From: Pseudomonas bananamidigenes
GTDB taxonomy: Bacteria; Pseudomonadota; Gammaproteobacteria; Pseudomonadales; Pseudomonadaceae
Reading direction: 5' to 3'
DNA: 64,000 bases
NCBI RefSeq assembly: GCF_001679645.1
Contig: NZ_LRUN01000053.1
Location: forward strand, 1-64,000
Both the position numbers and the translations under genes were made by a program. Positions 34,857 to 44,766 of this stretch are shown here, piece by piece (positions within the stretch are counted from its first letter, which is position 1; each line of letters begins with the position of its first letter). Below the pieces are notes generated by a model. It ran no database searches and had not been told where the DNA came from. It saw nothing but the letters and a program-made list of their open reading frames with translations.

Positions 34857-34888
34857 AGCCTTCCGGAACGCATTGCTTCCGGAAGGCT
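34857..34888. terminator. Hairpin between DAHP synthase and the repeat-protein gene
   Basis: AGCCTTCCGGAA (34857-34868) pairs perfectly with 34877-34888 around an eight-base loop. Neither strand has a strong T run, so its terminator activity is uncertain, but its place between convergent genes fits. Confidence 0.6.
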
Positions 34889-34894
34889 GCTTGC

Positions 34895-36004
34895 TCACCC
34901 CTGCACTCGTACCTGTGTCACATCGGATTCCTGGCTGGCATCGTCCAGCCGCTCGACCGAATAGGACAATCGAACAGTCGTATCGACATGTTCACGCCAG
35001 AAACGATAAGGAACGATGAAGACCAGCGGCTCATTTCTCATCCCGCTGGTGATTTCACGCTCATCGCGGTGGAAGTAGTGTTCACCATCGCACTTGAGAT
35101 AAACCAGTTCGCCAGCGTCAATCTGCGCATGGCTGATCACCACGCTGACGCCATCCTGGGTGTCGTTTACGTCAAGCACTCCGCTCTGTGCCTCAAGTAC
35201 CTGTGGCGCGCACAGTTCCCTGCGTATCAGCGGAGCAATGGTGATGCTCAGGGTTCCCGACTCGCGTACCGCGCCACTTATTTGCTCGATGACATAACGA
35301 ACGAGCACTTCGTTGCCAAGATGCGGCTCGATGAATCGAGGATCGACACCGAATACCAGCGGCATTCCAACCGCAAAGGATTCGACGACCAACCTGTCCC
35401 GGAAGCAGGTGTGTTCCGCCGGCCCTTGCCAGATCAGTTCCACCCGATCACCGACCGACATTCCCGCATATGGCTGGAGAGTGACCGTGGTGCCATCGTT
35501 TACACGTGACGGATCCAGGTGTCCACCCACGGCATCGTCAACCGTGGGCGGCAGCAAACTGTATAAAACGTCCCCGACATTCAGCTGAATCCTGATGGAG
35601 CTTCGCGGCAAAAGCTGCTTTTTGCCGTGCAATGTCCAGAACACCTCCAGCGAACCGCCATCCAGCGCAGCGATATGAGGACTTCTGATGACGAAAACGA
35701 TATCCCTCCCCAGCCGAGCCTCGCTGATCGATCGCGCAAACTCCTGTCGATACGGCGAACCCTCGCTATCTAGGCCATGCCAGCTCAACATCACTCTGTC
35801 ACCACATGCCATATCGGGATAAGGCGCGATCCGCACAATAACCCTGTCCAACGAAGGGTCCAGGACACCTCCTTGCGCCGGTTCGAGAATGGCCGGGGGC
35901 AAACTGTCCGTTTGCTCGTAGAAACATGTGTGCCCCGGTGAGTCAATCATCGTTACGGCTACAACTTCGCTCTGTAACGCTTCACGCTCGTTCTGCCTGT
36001 TCAT
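34895..36004 (-). CDS. Hypothetical protein of three Ig-like repeats
   Basis: This 369-residue protein has no signal peptide. It is built of three related units of about 110 residues. Each has a GVLDP/GHLDP/GVLDV element, then a V-x-V-x-I/L stretch, a GDRV-type or GELV turn, a core Trp or Cys (LSWHG, LIWQG, LKCDG), and an ending VxYxVE-like strand. The layout resembles tandem beta-sandwich domains of Pseudomonas surface or toxin-associated proteins. I do not recognise a named family. ATG 36004 is preferred over a GTG four codons earlier, which would overlap the GGAG site. Confidence 0.7.
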   Translation of the reverse strand: MNRQNEREALQSEVVAVTMIDSPGHTCFYEQTDSLPPAILEPAQGGVLDPSLDRVIVRIAPYPDMACGDRVMLSWHGLDSEGSPYRQEFARSISEARLGRDIVFVIRSPHIAALDGGSLEVFWTLHGKKQLLPRSSIRIQLNVGDVLYSLLPPTVDDAVGGHLDPSRVNDGTTVTLQPYAGMSVGDRVELIWQGPAEHTCFRDRLVVESFAVGMPLVFGVDPRFIEPHLGNEVLVRYVIEQISGAVRESGTLSITIAPLIRRELCAPQVLEAQSGVLDVNDTQDGVSVVISHAQIDAGELVYLKCDGEHYFHRDEREITSGMRNEPLVFIVPYRFWREHVDTTVRLSYSVERLDDASQESDVTQVRVQG

Positions 36005-36016
36005 TCGTAGTTCCAC

Positions 36017-36341
36017 TCCATGGAAACGCCCTGCAGCCGGTTTGCTGCGTCGAAGAACCCCTATTCAACCCGCCAGGCGAGAAAAATGATGTCGTCCAGA
36101 TACTCGACGTACCGGCAGCAATCGCATCACACCAAGTAGGCAATGACGGAGCAAATACGTTGGGCAAGGCAAAAGATGTCCAAATATTCCGATCCGGATT
36201 TCAAACTTCAAGGATATTTCCTGCGCACACAGACCCGATTTCCGTCACCCAAGGAAGACACGTCATACATCTGGAGCCCCGAGACTGCTTTAGAGTGGCA
36301 CCCGGCAACTATCGATGAACCTCTGCGATCAAGGATGAAAA
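36017..36341 (+). other. Intergenic region with no supported gene
   Basis: This 325-bp stretch between the repeat protein and the lipase is less GC-rich than its flanks. I see no ORF with both a ribosome site and protein-like composition. It should hold the divergent promoters of both genes. Confidence 0.5.
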
Positions 36342-37211
36342 ATGCTACGGAACCCCACCACTCTTTATCCCATCCTGCTGGTGCATGGATTGTTCGGATT
36401 CGAGCGTATCGGCTCTCTTGAGCTGTTCCACGACGTAAGGCAAGCATTGAAAATCATGGGTATTCAGGTTTTCGTACCGCACTTGTCAGCCATTCACGAC
36501 AACGAAGCAAGAGGCGGACAGCTGCTTTGCCAGATCGATACCGTGCTCAGAGGCACCGGCGCTGCAAAAGTCAACTTGATCGGGCACAGTCAGGGTGCAC
36601 TCACGGCTCGATACGCAGCAGCGCTCGCCCCACACAAGGTCGCATCCGTGACATCAGTCAGCGGGCCGAACCACGGTTCGGAACTTGCGGATTACCTGCG
36701 CAAGGCACTGATTCCCGGAAAACTCCCGGAATCCGTCGCCCGGAAAGTGGCCACATTGTTTTGCGACTGGCTGTGCCTGCTCAATGGGACCGCAGCGCTG
36801 CCGCAGCATGCACTGGCCGCATTGAACGCCCTGACAACCGAAGCCGTCGGCGACTTCAATGACAAGTACCCGCAGGGTTTACCGCAGAACTGGGGCGGCC
36901 AGGGCGCCGAGCAGGTCAATGAGGTGCGCTACTATTCCTTGAGCGGCATCGTGCCGTCGATCAACCTGCAAAAGCCCGATCCGGTGCAAGACATCTGCCG
37001 GACCCTCTCGCAGTATTTCATGACCGAGCCCTTGCAGAACGATGGCTTCGTCGGACGCTACAGCTCTCATCTGGGCACTGTGATTGGCTCCGACTATCCA
37101 TTCGATCATTTGCGCAGCCTGGGTCGAACTGCGGGCAAGCATGCCGGAGCAGTCGATTCGATCCAGTTGTATGTCGAGCACGCCTTGCGCTTGCAGGCAG
37201 CCGGTCTCTGA
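36342..37211 (+). CDS. Triacylglycerol lipase (Pseudomonas/Proteus type alpha/beta hydrolase)
   Basis: This 289-residue lipase has the oxyanion motif HGLFGFERIG near the N-terminus, the nucleophile GHSQG (Ser about residue 80), an acid in QNDGFVGRYSSHLG and the catalytic His in PFDHLRSLG. This is the family I.1 type. It has no signal peptide and begins almost at the catalytic core, as do some Proteus-like lipases that leave the cell by other routes or stay inside. No lipase foldase gene is adjacent. It is divergent from the three-repeat protein, with 337 bp between starts. Confidence 0.88.
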   Translation: MLRNPTTLYPILLVHGLFGFERIGSLELFHDVRQALKIMGIQVFVPHLSAIHDNEARGGQLLCQIDTVLRGTGAAKVNLIGHSQGALTARYAAALAPHKVASVTSVSGPNHGSELADYLRKALIPGKLPESVARKVATLFCDWLCLLNGTAALPQHALAALNALTTEAVGDFNDKYPQGLPQNWGGQGAEQVNEVRYYSLSGIVPSINLQKPDPVQDICRTLSQYFMTEPLQNDGFVGRYSSHLGTVIGSDYPFDHLRSLGRTAGKHAGAVDSIQLYVEHALRLQAAGL

Positions 37212-37301
37212 AAGCCGGCCTCCGGACGGAACTTTGCAAAGAAATCGGCCACTGAATCCGGTAGGCTCCACCTTTTACAGATTTGATTGGAGATTTTCCC
37301 C

Positions 37302-37583
37302 ATGGCAAAAGCCACTGCTCGTCACATCCTGGTTTCCAGCGAAGACAAGTGCAACGAACTCAAGGCCCAGATCGAGGCCGGTGCGGATTTCGCTGAAGTC
37401 GCCAAGGCCAACTCCACCTGCCCGTCCAGCCGCCAGGGCGGCGATCTGGGTTCGTTCGGTCCGGGACAGATGGTCAAGGAATTCGACACCGTCGTGTTCA
37501 GTGCACCGATCAATGTCGTGCAAGGTCCGGTCAAGACTCAGTTCGGTTATCACCTGCTGGAAGTCACCAGTCGTCAGGACTGA
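37302..37583 (+). CDS. Peptidyl-prolyl cis-trans isomerase, parvulin (PpiC-like)
   Basis: This single-domain cytosolic parvulin is 93 residues long: ATARHILV at the N-terminus, CPSSRQGGDLGSFGPGQMVKEFD in the middle and GPVKTQFGYHLLEV at the C-terminus, all standard. ATG 37302 has a TTGGAGA ribosome site. Its terminator at 37610 separates it from yejA. A second PpiC paralogue lies at 56972. Confidence 0.93.
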   Translation: MAKATARHILVSSEDKCNELKAQIEAGADFAEVAKANSTCPSSRQGGDLGSFGPGQMVKEFDTVVFSAPINVVQGPVKTQFGYHLLEVTSRQD

Positions 37584-37609
37584 TTTTCACCCACCCTGTT
37601 GCGTAACGG

Positions 37610-37632
37610 CCCGCCGGATAGCGGGCGTTTTG
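37610..37632 (+). terminator. Intrinsic terminator after the first parvulin gene
   Basis: GCCCGC (37610-37615) pairs with GCGGGC (37622-37627), then GTTTTG. Confidence 0.7.
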
Positions 37633-37716
37633 TTCCGGACACACCATTTGGCTGGCGAACGATGCGGCGCTCGCGTACAAATTGCGCTTATCGTTTAACC
37701 GGCTTTAAGGCTGACA

Positions 37717-39585
37717 ATGCGACTGGCTTTCTCCACCTTGATGTTCACCGCCGCGGCTCTGCTGATGGGCGCCGCCGGGGTTGACGCTGCACCGCAACAT
37801 GCCTTGACCGTGTATGGCGAGCCGGCGAAGTACCCGGCGAATTTCAGCCATTTCGATTACACCAATCCCCGCGCACCCAAGGGCGGCACGATGCGTCGCT
37901 CGGCGATCGAGATCGGTCATTTCGACCACGTGCTGCCTTATATCGACAAAGGCATCGGCGTCACTCAGATCGACGGTCTGCTGTACTCCCCGCTGGCTCA
38001 ACGTTCGATGGATGAGCCGTATACCGTCTACGGACTGGTGGCGGAAAAAATGGAGCGTTCCGAAGACGGTCTGTCCCTGCGTTTCTTCATCAACCCCAAG
38101 GCACGCTTCGCTGACGGCAAGCCGATCACGGCCGAAGACGTGCGCTACACCTACGATCTGCTGATGACCCAGGGCAGCCTGCGTTATCGCACACAGTTCG
38201 CCGACGTCAAAGGCGTTGAAGTCGAAGCGCCGCTGACGGTACGTTTCGACTTCAAGAGCAACGAAAACCGCACACTGCCGCTGGACATCGCCACCTTGCC
38301 GGTTTTCCCTGAGCACTGGTGGAAAACCCGCGATTTCGCCGGTGGTGGCGGCTATGAACCACCGCTGGGCAGTGGCCCGTACCGGGTCGGCAAGGTCGAC
38401 TCCGGGCGCAGCATTACGTTCGAACGAAATCCCGACTGGTGGGGCAAGGACTTGCCCGTCAGCCGCGGGCTCTACAATTTCGACCACTTCAGCATCGAGT
38501 ACTTCGGCGACACCGATGTCGCCCGGCAGGTGTTGCGCGGCGGCGCCTATGACTACAACCGCGAATTCTCTGCCACCGGCTATTCCATCGGCTATGACAG
38601 CCCGGCCCTGAGCGACGGGCGCCTGCAGAAGGCTCACCTGGCCACCGAAGCTCCACAATCGGCCCAGGGCTTCGTGTTCAATCTGCAAAAACCGGTTTTC
38701 CAGGACCGTCGCGTGCGCCAGGCCCTGGCCATGCTCTGGGATTTCGAATGGAGCAACCGGCAGATGATGCGCAACATGTACATCCGCCAGCAGAGCTATT
38801 TTTCCAATACCGCCCTCGCCGCCCGTGAACTGCCGGATGCGGCCGAACTGAAGATTCTTGAACCGCTGCGCGGGCAGATCCCCGACGAGGTGTTCACTCA
38901 GGTGTTCGAAGCACCGAAAACCGATGGCAGCGGATTGATCCGTGACAAGCAGCTTCAGGCACTCGAACTGCTGGAGCAGGCCGGCTGGAAGCCGGACGGC
39001 GACCGATTGGTCAACGACCAGGGCGAGCCGCTGAGCTTCACCTTCCTGGTCAGCCAGAACGGCATGGACCGGCTGCTGCTCCCTTACAAACGCACCTTGA
39101 AACAGATCGGCATCAACCTCGACATTCGCCGCATCGACTCCTCGCAATATGTGAACCGTCTGATGAGCCGCGACTACGACATGATTGTCACCGGTTACCC
39201 GGTCACCACGTCGCCGGGCGGTGAGCTGCTCAATTACTTCGGCTCGGCGTCAGCCAACGATCCTGGCGCCAACAACTACATGGTGCTGAAGAACCCGGCG
39301 GTCGACACCCTGATCAATGGCCTGATCCGCGCCTCGACCCAGTCTGACATGCTGCACTATGCCCATGCGCTGGACCGTGTGCTGCAATGGAACTACTACT
39401 GGATTCCAAACTACTACCCGCCGGGCACCTCGACCGTTTGGTGGAACCGCTTCGGTATTCCGACCGTGCAGGCAAGCAATGACGAAGCGATCGAGAGCTG
39501 GTGGGAAATCAGCAGCACGCCGCTGACCAACCAACAGATGACGGCCGAGAAAATCAGCCGTGGCAGACCCGGAGGGCCGCACTGA
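37717..39585 (+). CDS. yejA: Extracellular solute-binding protein, family 5 (YejA-like)
   Basis: This 622-residue periplasmic binding protein captures oligopeptides or microcin-C-type compounds for YejBEF. A Sec signal ends near AGVDA (residue 24). Family features include YTNPRAPKGGTMRRSAIEI near the N-terminus, the RFADGKPITAEDVRYTYDLL segment (its DGKPITAEDV core is diagnostic) and GSGPYRVGKVD. Its stop overlaps the yejB start, so the operon is tightly coupled. Confidence 0.93.
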   Translation: MRLAFSTLMFTAAALLMGAAGVDAAPQHALTVYGEPAKYPANFSHFDYTNPRAPKGGTMRRSAIEIGHFDHVLPYIDKGIGVTQIDGLLYSPLAQRSMDEPYTVYGLVAEKMERSEDGLSLRFFINPKARFADGKPITAEDVRYTYDLLMTQGSLRYRTQFADVKGVEVEAPLTVRFDFKSNENRTLPLDIATLPVFPEHWWKTRDFAGGGGYEPPLGSGPYRVGKVDSGRSITFERNPDWWGKDLPVSRGLYNFDHFSIEYFGDTDVARQVLRGGAYDYNREFSATGYSIGYDSPALSDGRLQKAHLATEAPQSAQGFVFNLQKPVFQDRRVRQALAMLWDFEWSNRQMMRNMYIRQQSYFSNTALAARELPDAAELKILEPLRGQIPDEVFTQVFEAPKTDGSGLIRDKQLQALELLEQAGWKPDGDRLVNDQGEPLSFTFLVSQNGMDRLLLPYKRTLKQIGINLDIRRIDSSQYVNRLMSRDYDMIVTGYPVTTSPGGELLNYFGSASANDPGANNYMVLKNPAVDTLINGLIRASTQSDMLHYAHALDRVLQWNYYWIPNYYPPGTSTVWWNRFGIPTVQASNDEAIESWWEISSTPLTNQQMTAEKISRGRPGGPH

Positions 39586-40646
39586 TGTGGGCTTACATAC
39601 TGCGGCGTCTGCTGCTGATCATCCCGACGCTGGTGATCATTCTGCTGGTCAATTTCGTGATCATCCAGGCCGCACCGGGCGGGCCGGTGGAACAGGCCAT
39701 CGCCCATCTGCAAGGGATCGGCGGCGCCGGTGTCGGCGGCGGTGCGAGCGAAACCATTAGCGGCACCTCCCGCGCCAGTCGTGGCCTCGACCCGCAATTG
39801 ATCAAGGACATCGAAAAACAGTACGGCTTCGACAAACCGGCCCATGAACGGCTGTGGTTGATGCTCAAGAACTACGCGCAGCTGGATTTCGGCAAGAGTT
39901 TCTTCCGCGGCGCGACGGTCACCGACCTGATCCTGCAAAAAATGCCGGTGACCATTTCCCTCGGGCTGTGGGCGACATTGATCACCTACCTGGTGTCGAT
40001 CCCGCTGGGCATCCGCAAAGCCGTGCACCACGGCAGTCACTTCGATATCTGGAGCAGTACGGCGATCATCATCGGTTATGCGATGCCGGCGTTTCTGTTC
40101 GCGATGTTCCTGATCGTGGTGTTCGCCGGCGGTACGTCGCTGAACTGGTTTCCCGTACGCGGTCTGGTCTCGGACAACTTCGAATCGCTGTCGACCCTGG
40201 GCAAGATTGCCGACTACTTCTGGCACCTTGTTCTGCCGGTGACTGCACTGGTGATCGGCGGTTTCGCAACCCTGACCATCCTCACCAAGAACTCGTTTCT
40301 CAACGAAATCACCCGTCAGTACGTGATCACCGCCCGCGCCAAGGGTTTGAGCGAACGCCGGGTGCTGTACGGCCATGTGTTTCGCAACGCGATGCTGTTG
40401 GTGGTGTCGGGTATTCCCCAGGCCTTCATCAGCGTGTTTTTCGCGGGCTCCTTGCTGATCGAAGTGATCTTTTCCCTCGACGGTCTTGGACGCATGAGTT
40501 ACGAAGCGGCCGTGTCACGAGACTATCCGGTGGTGTTCGGCTCGCTGTTCATCTTCACCCTGTTCGGCCTCCTGATAAAACTGATCGGCGACCTGTGCTA
40601 CACGCTCGTTGATCCGCGCATCGACTTCGCCGCGAGGAACGCCTGA
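39585..40646 (+). CDS. yejB: Peptide/microcin-C ABC transporter permease
   Basis: This 353-residue inner-membrane permease begins MWAYILRRLLLIIPTLVIILL and has the C-terminal binding-protein-dependent transport domain with an EAA-type loop (KGLSERRVLYGHVFRNAM). It is longer than usual DppB-like permeases through an inserted Gly/Ser-rich stretch (about 35-70), a YejB feature. Its ATG overlaps the yejA stop and its stop overlaps the yejE start. Confidence 0.93.
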   Translation: MWAYILRRLLLIIPTLVIILLVNFVIIQAAPGGPVEQAIAHLQGIGGAGVGGGASETISGTSRASRGLDPQLIKDIEKQYGFDKPAHERLWLMLKNYAQLDFGKSFFRGATVTDLILQKMPVTISLGLWATLITYLVSIPLGIRKAVHHGSHFDIWSSTAIIIGYAMPAFLFAMFLIVVFAGGTSLNWFPVRGLVSDNFESLSTLGKIADYFWHLVLPVTALVIGGFATLTILTKNSFLNEITRQYVITARAKGLSERRVLYGHVFRNAMLLVVSGIPQAFISVFFAGSLLIEVIFSLDGLGRMSYEAAVSRDYPVVFGSLFIFTLFGLLIKLIGDLCYTLVDPRIDFAARNA

Positions 40647-41668
40647 TGTCCAAGCTCTCGCCTCTGGGCCGTCGCCGTTTCGAACGCTTCAAGAAAAACC
40701 GCCGGGGCTGGTGGTCGTTGTGGTTGTTCATTGGACTGTTCGTGATCAGCCTCGGTGGCGAGCTGATCGCCAACGACAAACCGCTGATCGTCAGTTATCA
40801 GGGCCAGTGGTACTTCCCGGTATTCAAGCGCCACACCGAACAGGAGTTCGGCGGGCAGTTGCCGTTCCAGGCCGATTACCGCAGTGACTACGTGCAGAAC
40901 CTGATCCGCAAGGACGGTGGCTGGCTGCTGTTTCCGCCGATCCCGTTCAGTGACGACACACCCAATTACGACCTCGACAAACCGGCGCCAAGTCCGCCGA
41001 CTTCGGTCAACTGGCTGGGCACCGACGATCAGGCGCGCGACGTGCTGGCCCGGGTGATCTTCGGGGCGCGGGTGTCGATCCTGTTCGCCCTGATGCTGAC
41101 CTTCGTCAGTGCCCTGATCGGCATCGCGGCCGGAGCCCTGCAAGGCTACTACGGTGGCTGGGTCGACTTGATGGGCCAGCGCCTGCTCGAAGTCTGGTCC
41201 GGGTTGCCGGTGCTGTACCTGCTGATCATTCTGTCGGGGTTCGTCGAGCCGAACTTCTGGTGGCTGCTGGGCATCATGGCGCTGTTTTCCTGGCTGGCGC
41301 TGGTGGACGTGGTGCGCGCCGAGTTTCTGCGCGGGCGCAACCTGGAGTACGTCAAGGCTGCGCGGGCCCTCGGCCTGACCGATCGCAAGGTGATCTTCCG
41401 GCACATCCTGCCCAATGCGATGAATGCCACATTGAGTTACCTGCCGTTCATTCTGACCGGGGCGATTTCCACCCTGACCGCGCTGGATTTCCTGGGTTTC
41501 GGCATGCCGGCGGGCAGCGCCTCCCTAGGCGAGTTGATCGGCCAGGGCAAGCAGAACCTGCAGGCACCTTGGCTCGGCTTGACCGCGTTTTTCACCCTCG
41601 CGCTGATTCTGTCGCTGCTGGTATTCATTGGCGAAGCATTGCGCGATGCCTTTGACCCGCGTTCATGA
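40646..41668 (+). CDS. yejE: Peptide/microcin-C ABC transporter permease
   Basis: This 340-residue permease is the YejB partner. It has a basic N-terminus before the first helix (RRRFERFKKNRRGWWSLWLF) and a long periplasmic loop (about 45-110) typical of YejE. The EAA loop ARALGLTDRKVIFRHILPNAM lies near residue 240. It overlaps yejB by one base and is followed by yejF after 13 bp. Confidence 0.93.
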   Translation: MSKLSPLGRRRFERFKKNRRGWWSLWLFIGLFVISLGGELIANDKPLIVSYQGQWYFPVFKRHTEQEFGGQLPFQADYRSDYVQNLIRKDGGWLLFPPIPFSDDTPNYDLDKPAPSPPTSVNWLGTDDQARDVLARVIFGARVSILFALMLTFVSALIGIAAGALQGYYGGWVDLMGQRLLEVWSGLPVLYLLIILSGFVEPNFWWLLGIMALFSWLALVDVVRAEFLRGRNLEYVKAARALGLTDRKVIFRHILPNAMNATLSYLPFILTGAISTLTALDFLGFGMPAGSASLGELIGQGKQNLQAPWLGLTAFFTLALILSLLVFIGEALRDAFDPRS

Positions 41669-41681
41669 ACGGATCCTTGAA

Positions 41682-43255
41682 ATGACTGACAACCTGATCG
41701 AAATCCGTGACCTCAGTGTCGCCTTCCATGGCCAGACCGTGGTGCGCAACCTGTGCCTGGACATCCGCCCCGGCGAGTGTCTGGCGCTGGTTGGCGAGTC
41801 GGGCTCGGGTAAATCGGTGACGGCCCATTCGATCCTGCAACTGCTCCCGGATAGCGAAGCCCAAACCACCGGCAGTATCCGCTATCGAAGCCAGGAACTG
41901 GTCGGTGCCGACCCCAAGACTTTGCGCGACCTGCGGGGCAACCGCATCGCCATGATCTTCCAGGAGCCGATGACCTCGCTCAATCCGTTGCACACCATCG
42001 AAAAGCAGATCGGTGAGACCCTGCTGCTGCACCGAGGCATGGGTGGTAAAGAAGCGCAGAAACGTATTCTCGAACTGCTCGAACTGGTGGGCATCCAGAA
42101 ACCGAAAGACCGGTTGAAGGCTTACCCCCATCAACTGTCCGGCGGCCAGCGGCAACGGGTCATGATCGCGATGGCCCTGGCCTGCGAACCGGAACTGTTG
42201 ATCGCCGACGAACCGACCACGGCGCTCGACGTCACCGTGCAACGCAAGATCCTGCTGCTGCTCAAGTCCCTGCAACAACGCCTTGGCATGTCGCTGCTGC
42301 TGATCAGCCATGACCTCAATCTGGTGCGCAGCATCGCCCAACGGGTGTGCGTGATGAAGGCCGGGGAAATCGTCGAGCAGGCGCCTTGTGAAACCTTGTT
42401 CACCGAGCCTAAACATCCTTACAGCTACGTATTGCTCAATGCCGAACCCGAAGGCGAAGCGCTGCCCCGGGACGAACGGGAAAACGTGCTGGAAGTCGAC
42501 GACCTACGGGTCGATTTCGTGGTCGGTGGCGGACTGTTTCAGCGCAAGCAGTATCTGCGCGCGGTGGACGGCATCAGCCTGAACATCCAGCGCGGCAAGA
42601 CCCTGGGCATCGTCGGCGAGTCCGGTTCGGGCAAGTCGACGCTGGGTCAGGCGATCCTGCGCCTGCTCGATTCCGAAGGCAGCATCCGTTTTCAGGGCGA
42701 GTCCCTCGACGGCCTCAACCAGAAACAGCTGCGCCCATGGCGCCGGCAGATGCAGGTGGTGTTTCAAGACCCGTTCGCAGTCTCAGCCCGCGCATGTCGG
42801 TGGCACAGATCATCAGCGAAGGGCTGGAGGTACATTGCCAGTCCACCGCTGACGAGTGCGACGACCAGGTAATCCGCGTGCTCAAGGAAGTCGGCCTCGA
42901 CCCCGAGAGTCGCCATCGCTACCCCCATGAGTTTTCCGGCGGCCAACGCCAGCGTATTGCGATTGCGCGGGCACTGGTGCTGAAACCTGCGCTGATCCTG
43001 CTCGACGAGCCGACTTCGGCGCTGGACCGCACGGTGCAGAAACAAGTGGTCGCCCTGCTCCGCCAGCTTCAGGAAAAACATGGCCTGACCTACCTGTTCA
43101 TCAGCCACGACCTGGCGGTGGTGCGCGCGCTGGCCCACGACATGATCGTGATCAAGGACGGCAAGGTGGTCGAACGCGGCGCCAGCCATGACGTGTTCGA
43201 TTCGCCACAGCATCCCTATACCAAAGAGCTGTTGGCGGCGGCGCATCCGGGATAG
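41682..43255 (+). pseudogene. yejF: YejF ATPase gene with a single-base frameshift
   Basis: YejF should be a 524-residue double ABC ATPase. The first ABC unit is intact (GESGSGKS at about residue 36, LSGGQRQRVMIAMAL, Walker B LLIADEPTTALD). The second has GESGSGKST (about residue 315), but the frame breaks right after VVFQDPF. In the expected continuation GSLSPRM a G is missing near 42777, and the correct reading resumes one frame over (SLSPRMSVAQIISEG; FSGGQRQRIAIARAL; LILLDEPTSALD). As read, the product stops at 42872 after 396 residues and lacks the second signature and Walker B. This could be a real mutation or a consensus error in a GG pair. Confidence 0.85.
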
Positions 43256-43350
43256 GCATAATCGGCGCCAACCTTTGAACCGCGCTGCGGCTATCGCCGG
43301 CAAGCCAGCGATAGGGCCAGGCCTGGCGCCACACATTCAGGATCAGTCAG

Positions 43351-44766
43351 ATGAACACCACCGAAAGCCTCAAGGATTACCAACGGGTTCGCACGCTGGC
43401 GATCCGTTCGTTGTTCGAGATCATCGAGCAATCCAGTGAAGGCACGGTGATTGTCGATCGCGATGCGAATATCGTCTGGATGAACGAGCGCTACGCCCGA
43501 CGCTTCGGTCTCGACTGCGCCGCAGGCGCCATCGGCAAGCCTTGTGAAAGCGTGATTCCCGGCAGTCTGTTGCGTGAGGTGGTACGCACCGGGCGACCGA
43601 TTCTGCTGGACATGCAGGACACCCCGAAAGAGCCGCTGGTGGTGATGCGCCTGCCGATTCATGACGATGCCGGCGCGGTGATCGGCGCCATCGGTTTCGC
43701 CCTGTTCGACGAATTGCGCACGCTGTCGCCGATGCTCAAGCGCTACCTGAGCATGCAGGAAGAACTGGCCTCGACCCGTTCACTGTTGCGCGCAAGACAG
43801 ACCCGATACAACTTTGCCCATTTCATCGGCACCAGCGCGGCCAGTCTGGAAGTCAAACGCCGGGCCCGGCGCAGTGCCAGTGCCGAGTCGCCGGTTCTGT
43901 TGCTGGGCGAGACCGGCAGTGGCAAGGAGTTGCTGGCGCAAGCCATCCACGGTGCCTCGCCCCGGGCGCACAAGGCGTTCGTCAGCATCAACAGTGCGGC
44001 GATTCCCGAAGCGTTGCTCGAAGCGGAGTTCTTCGGTACCGCGCCAGGCGCCTTCACGGGCGCCGACCGCAAGGGCCGCATCGGCAAGTTGCAGGTTGCC
44101 CAGGGCGGGACGCTGTTTCTCGACGAAATCGGCGACATGCCGCTGCCGCTGCAAAGCAAATTGCTGCGGGTGTTGCAGGAAAAGGAATTCGAACCCGTAG
44201 GCTCCAACGAGGTGATCCAGAGCGATGTACGAGTGATTGCCGCAACCTCGACGGATCTGGAAGCAGCGATCAAGCGTGGCGAATTTCGCGCCGACTTGTA
44301 CTACCGGCTTAACGTACTGCCGATTCAGGTGCCGCCGCTGCGTGAGCGCCTGGACGATCTGCCGGCGCTCAGCGAAGCGATTCTGGAGGAGTTGCGCAGT
44401 CAGCATGAACTCAACCGCGAGGCGCTGGAGCTTCTGGGTCAGCATGCCTGGCCAGGGAATATCCGCGAGTTGCGCAATGTCCTTGAACGCGCGGCGCTGC
44501 TCAGTGATGACTTGATGCTCACGGCGGACGACATTCGTTCTGCAATCGGTACGTTCACCCCCGTCGAGCGCGCACTGACGCCCCTGCCAGAACCTGTAAC
44601 CCACGAGACCTTCAGTCAGGCGCGGGAGCGTTTTGACCGGCAGCTGATTCAGTCGACCCTCGCGCAATGCGGGGGCAAAGTCATTGAAGCCGCTGAGCGA
44701 CTGGGGCTTGGGCGCTCGACGCTGTACAAGAAGATGATTGCGCTGGGGATAGCCGAATCTCATTGA
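43351..44766 (+). CDS. hbcR: Sigma-54-dependent regulator of 3-hydroxybutyrate use (HbcR-like)
   Basis: This 471-residue enhancer-binding protein has an N-terminal PAS domain (about 20-130), an AAA+ domain with Walker A GETGSGKE, the sigma-54 contact loop GAFTGA and Walker B TLFLDEIGDM, and a C-terminal Fis-type HTH (VIEAAERLGLGRSTLYKKM). It precedes a permease, bdhA and acetoacetyl-CoA synthetase behind a -24/-12 promoter. P. aeruginosa PA2005 (HbcR) controls the same gene set with RpoN. The name rests on this synteny. Three palindromic sites follow it. Confidence 0.88.
   Translation: MNTTESLKDYQRVRTLAIRSLFEIIEQSSEGTVIVDRDANIVWMNERYARRFGLDCAAGAIGKPCESVIPGSLLREVVRTGRPILLDMQDTPKEPLVVMRLPIHDDAGAVIGAIGFALFDELRTLSPMLKRYLSMQEELASTRSLLRARQTRYNFAHFIGTSAASLEVKRRARRSASAESPVLLLGETGSGKELLAQAIHGASPRAHKAFVSINSAAIPEALLEAEFFGTAPGAFTGADRKGRIGKLQVAQGGTLFLDEIGDMPLPLQSKLLRVLQEKEFEPVGSNEVIQSDVRVIAATSTDLEAAIKRGEFRADLYYRLNVLPIQVPPLRERLDDLPALSEAILEELRSQHELNREALELLGQHAWPGNIRELRNVLERAALLSDDLMLTADDIRSAIGTFTPVERALTPLPEPVTHETFSQARERFDRQLIQSTLAQCGGKVIEAAERLGLGRSTLYKKMIALGIAESH

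Noticed and set aside
36143..36421. 92-codon plus-strand frame before the lipase
   Set aside because: It overlaps the lipase start out of frame, has no ribosome site and shows unlikely composition.
37705..39147. 480-codon frame antisense to yejA
   Set aside because: High-GC codon structure leaves long antisense frames. The sense strand encodes a full binding protein with signal peptide, and the antisense product matches nothing.
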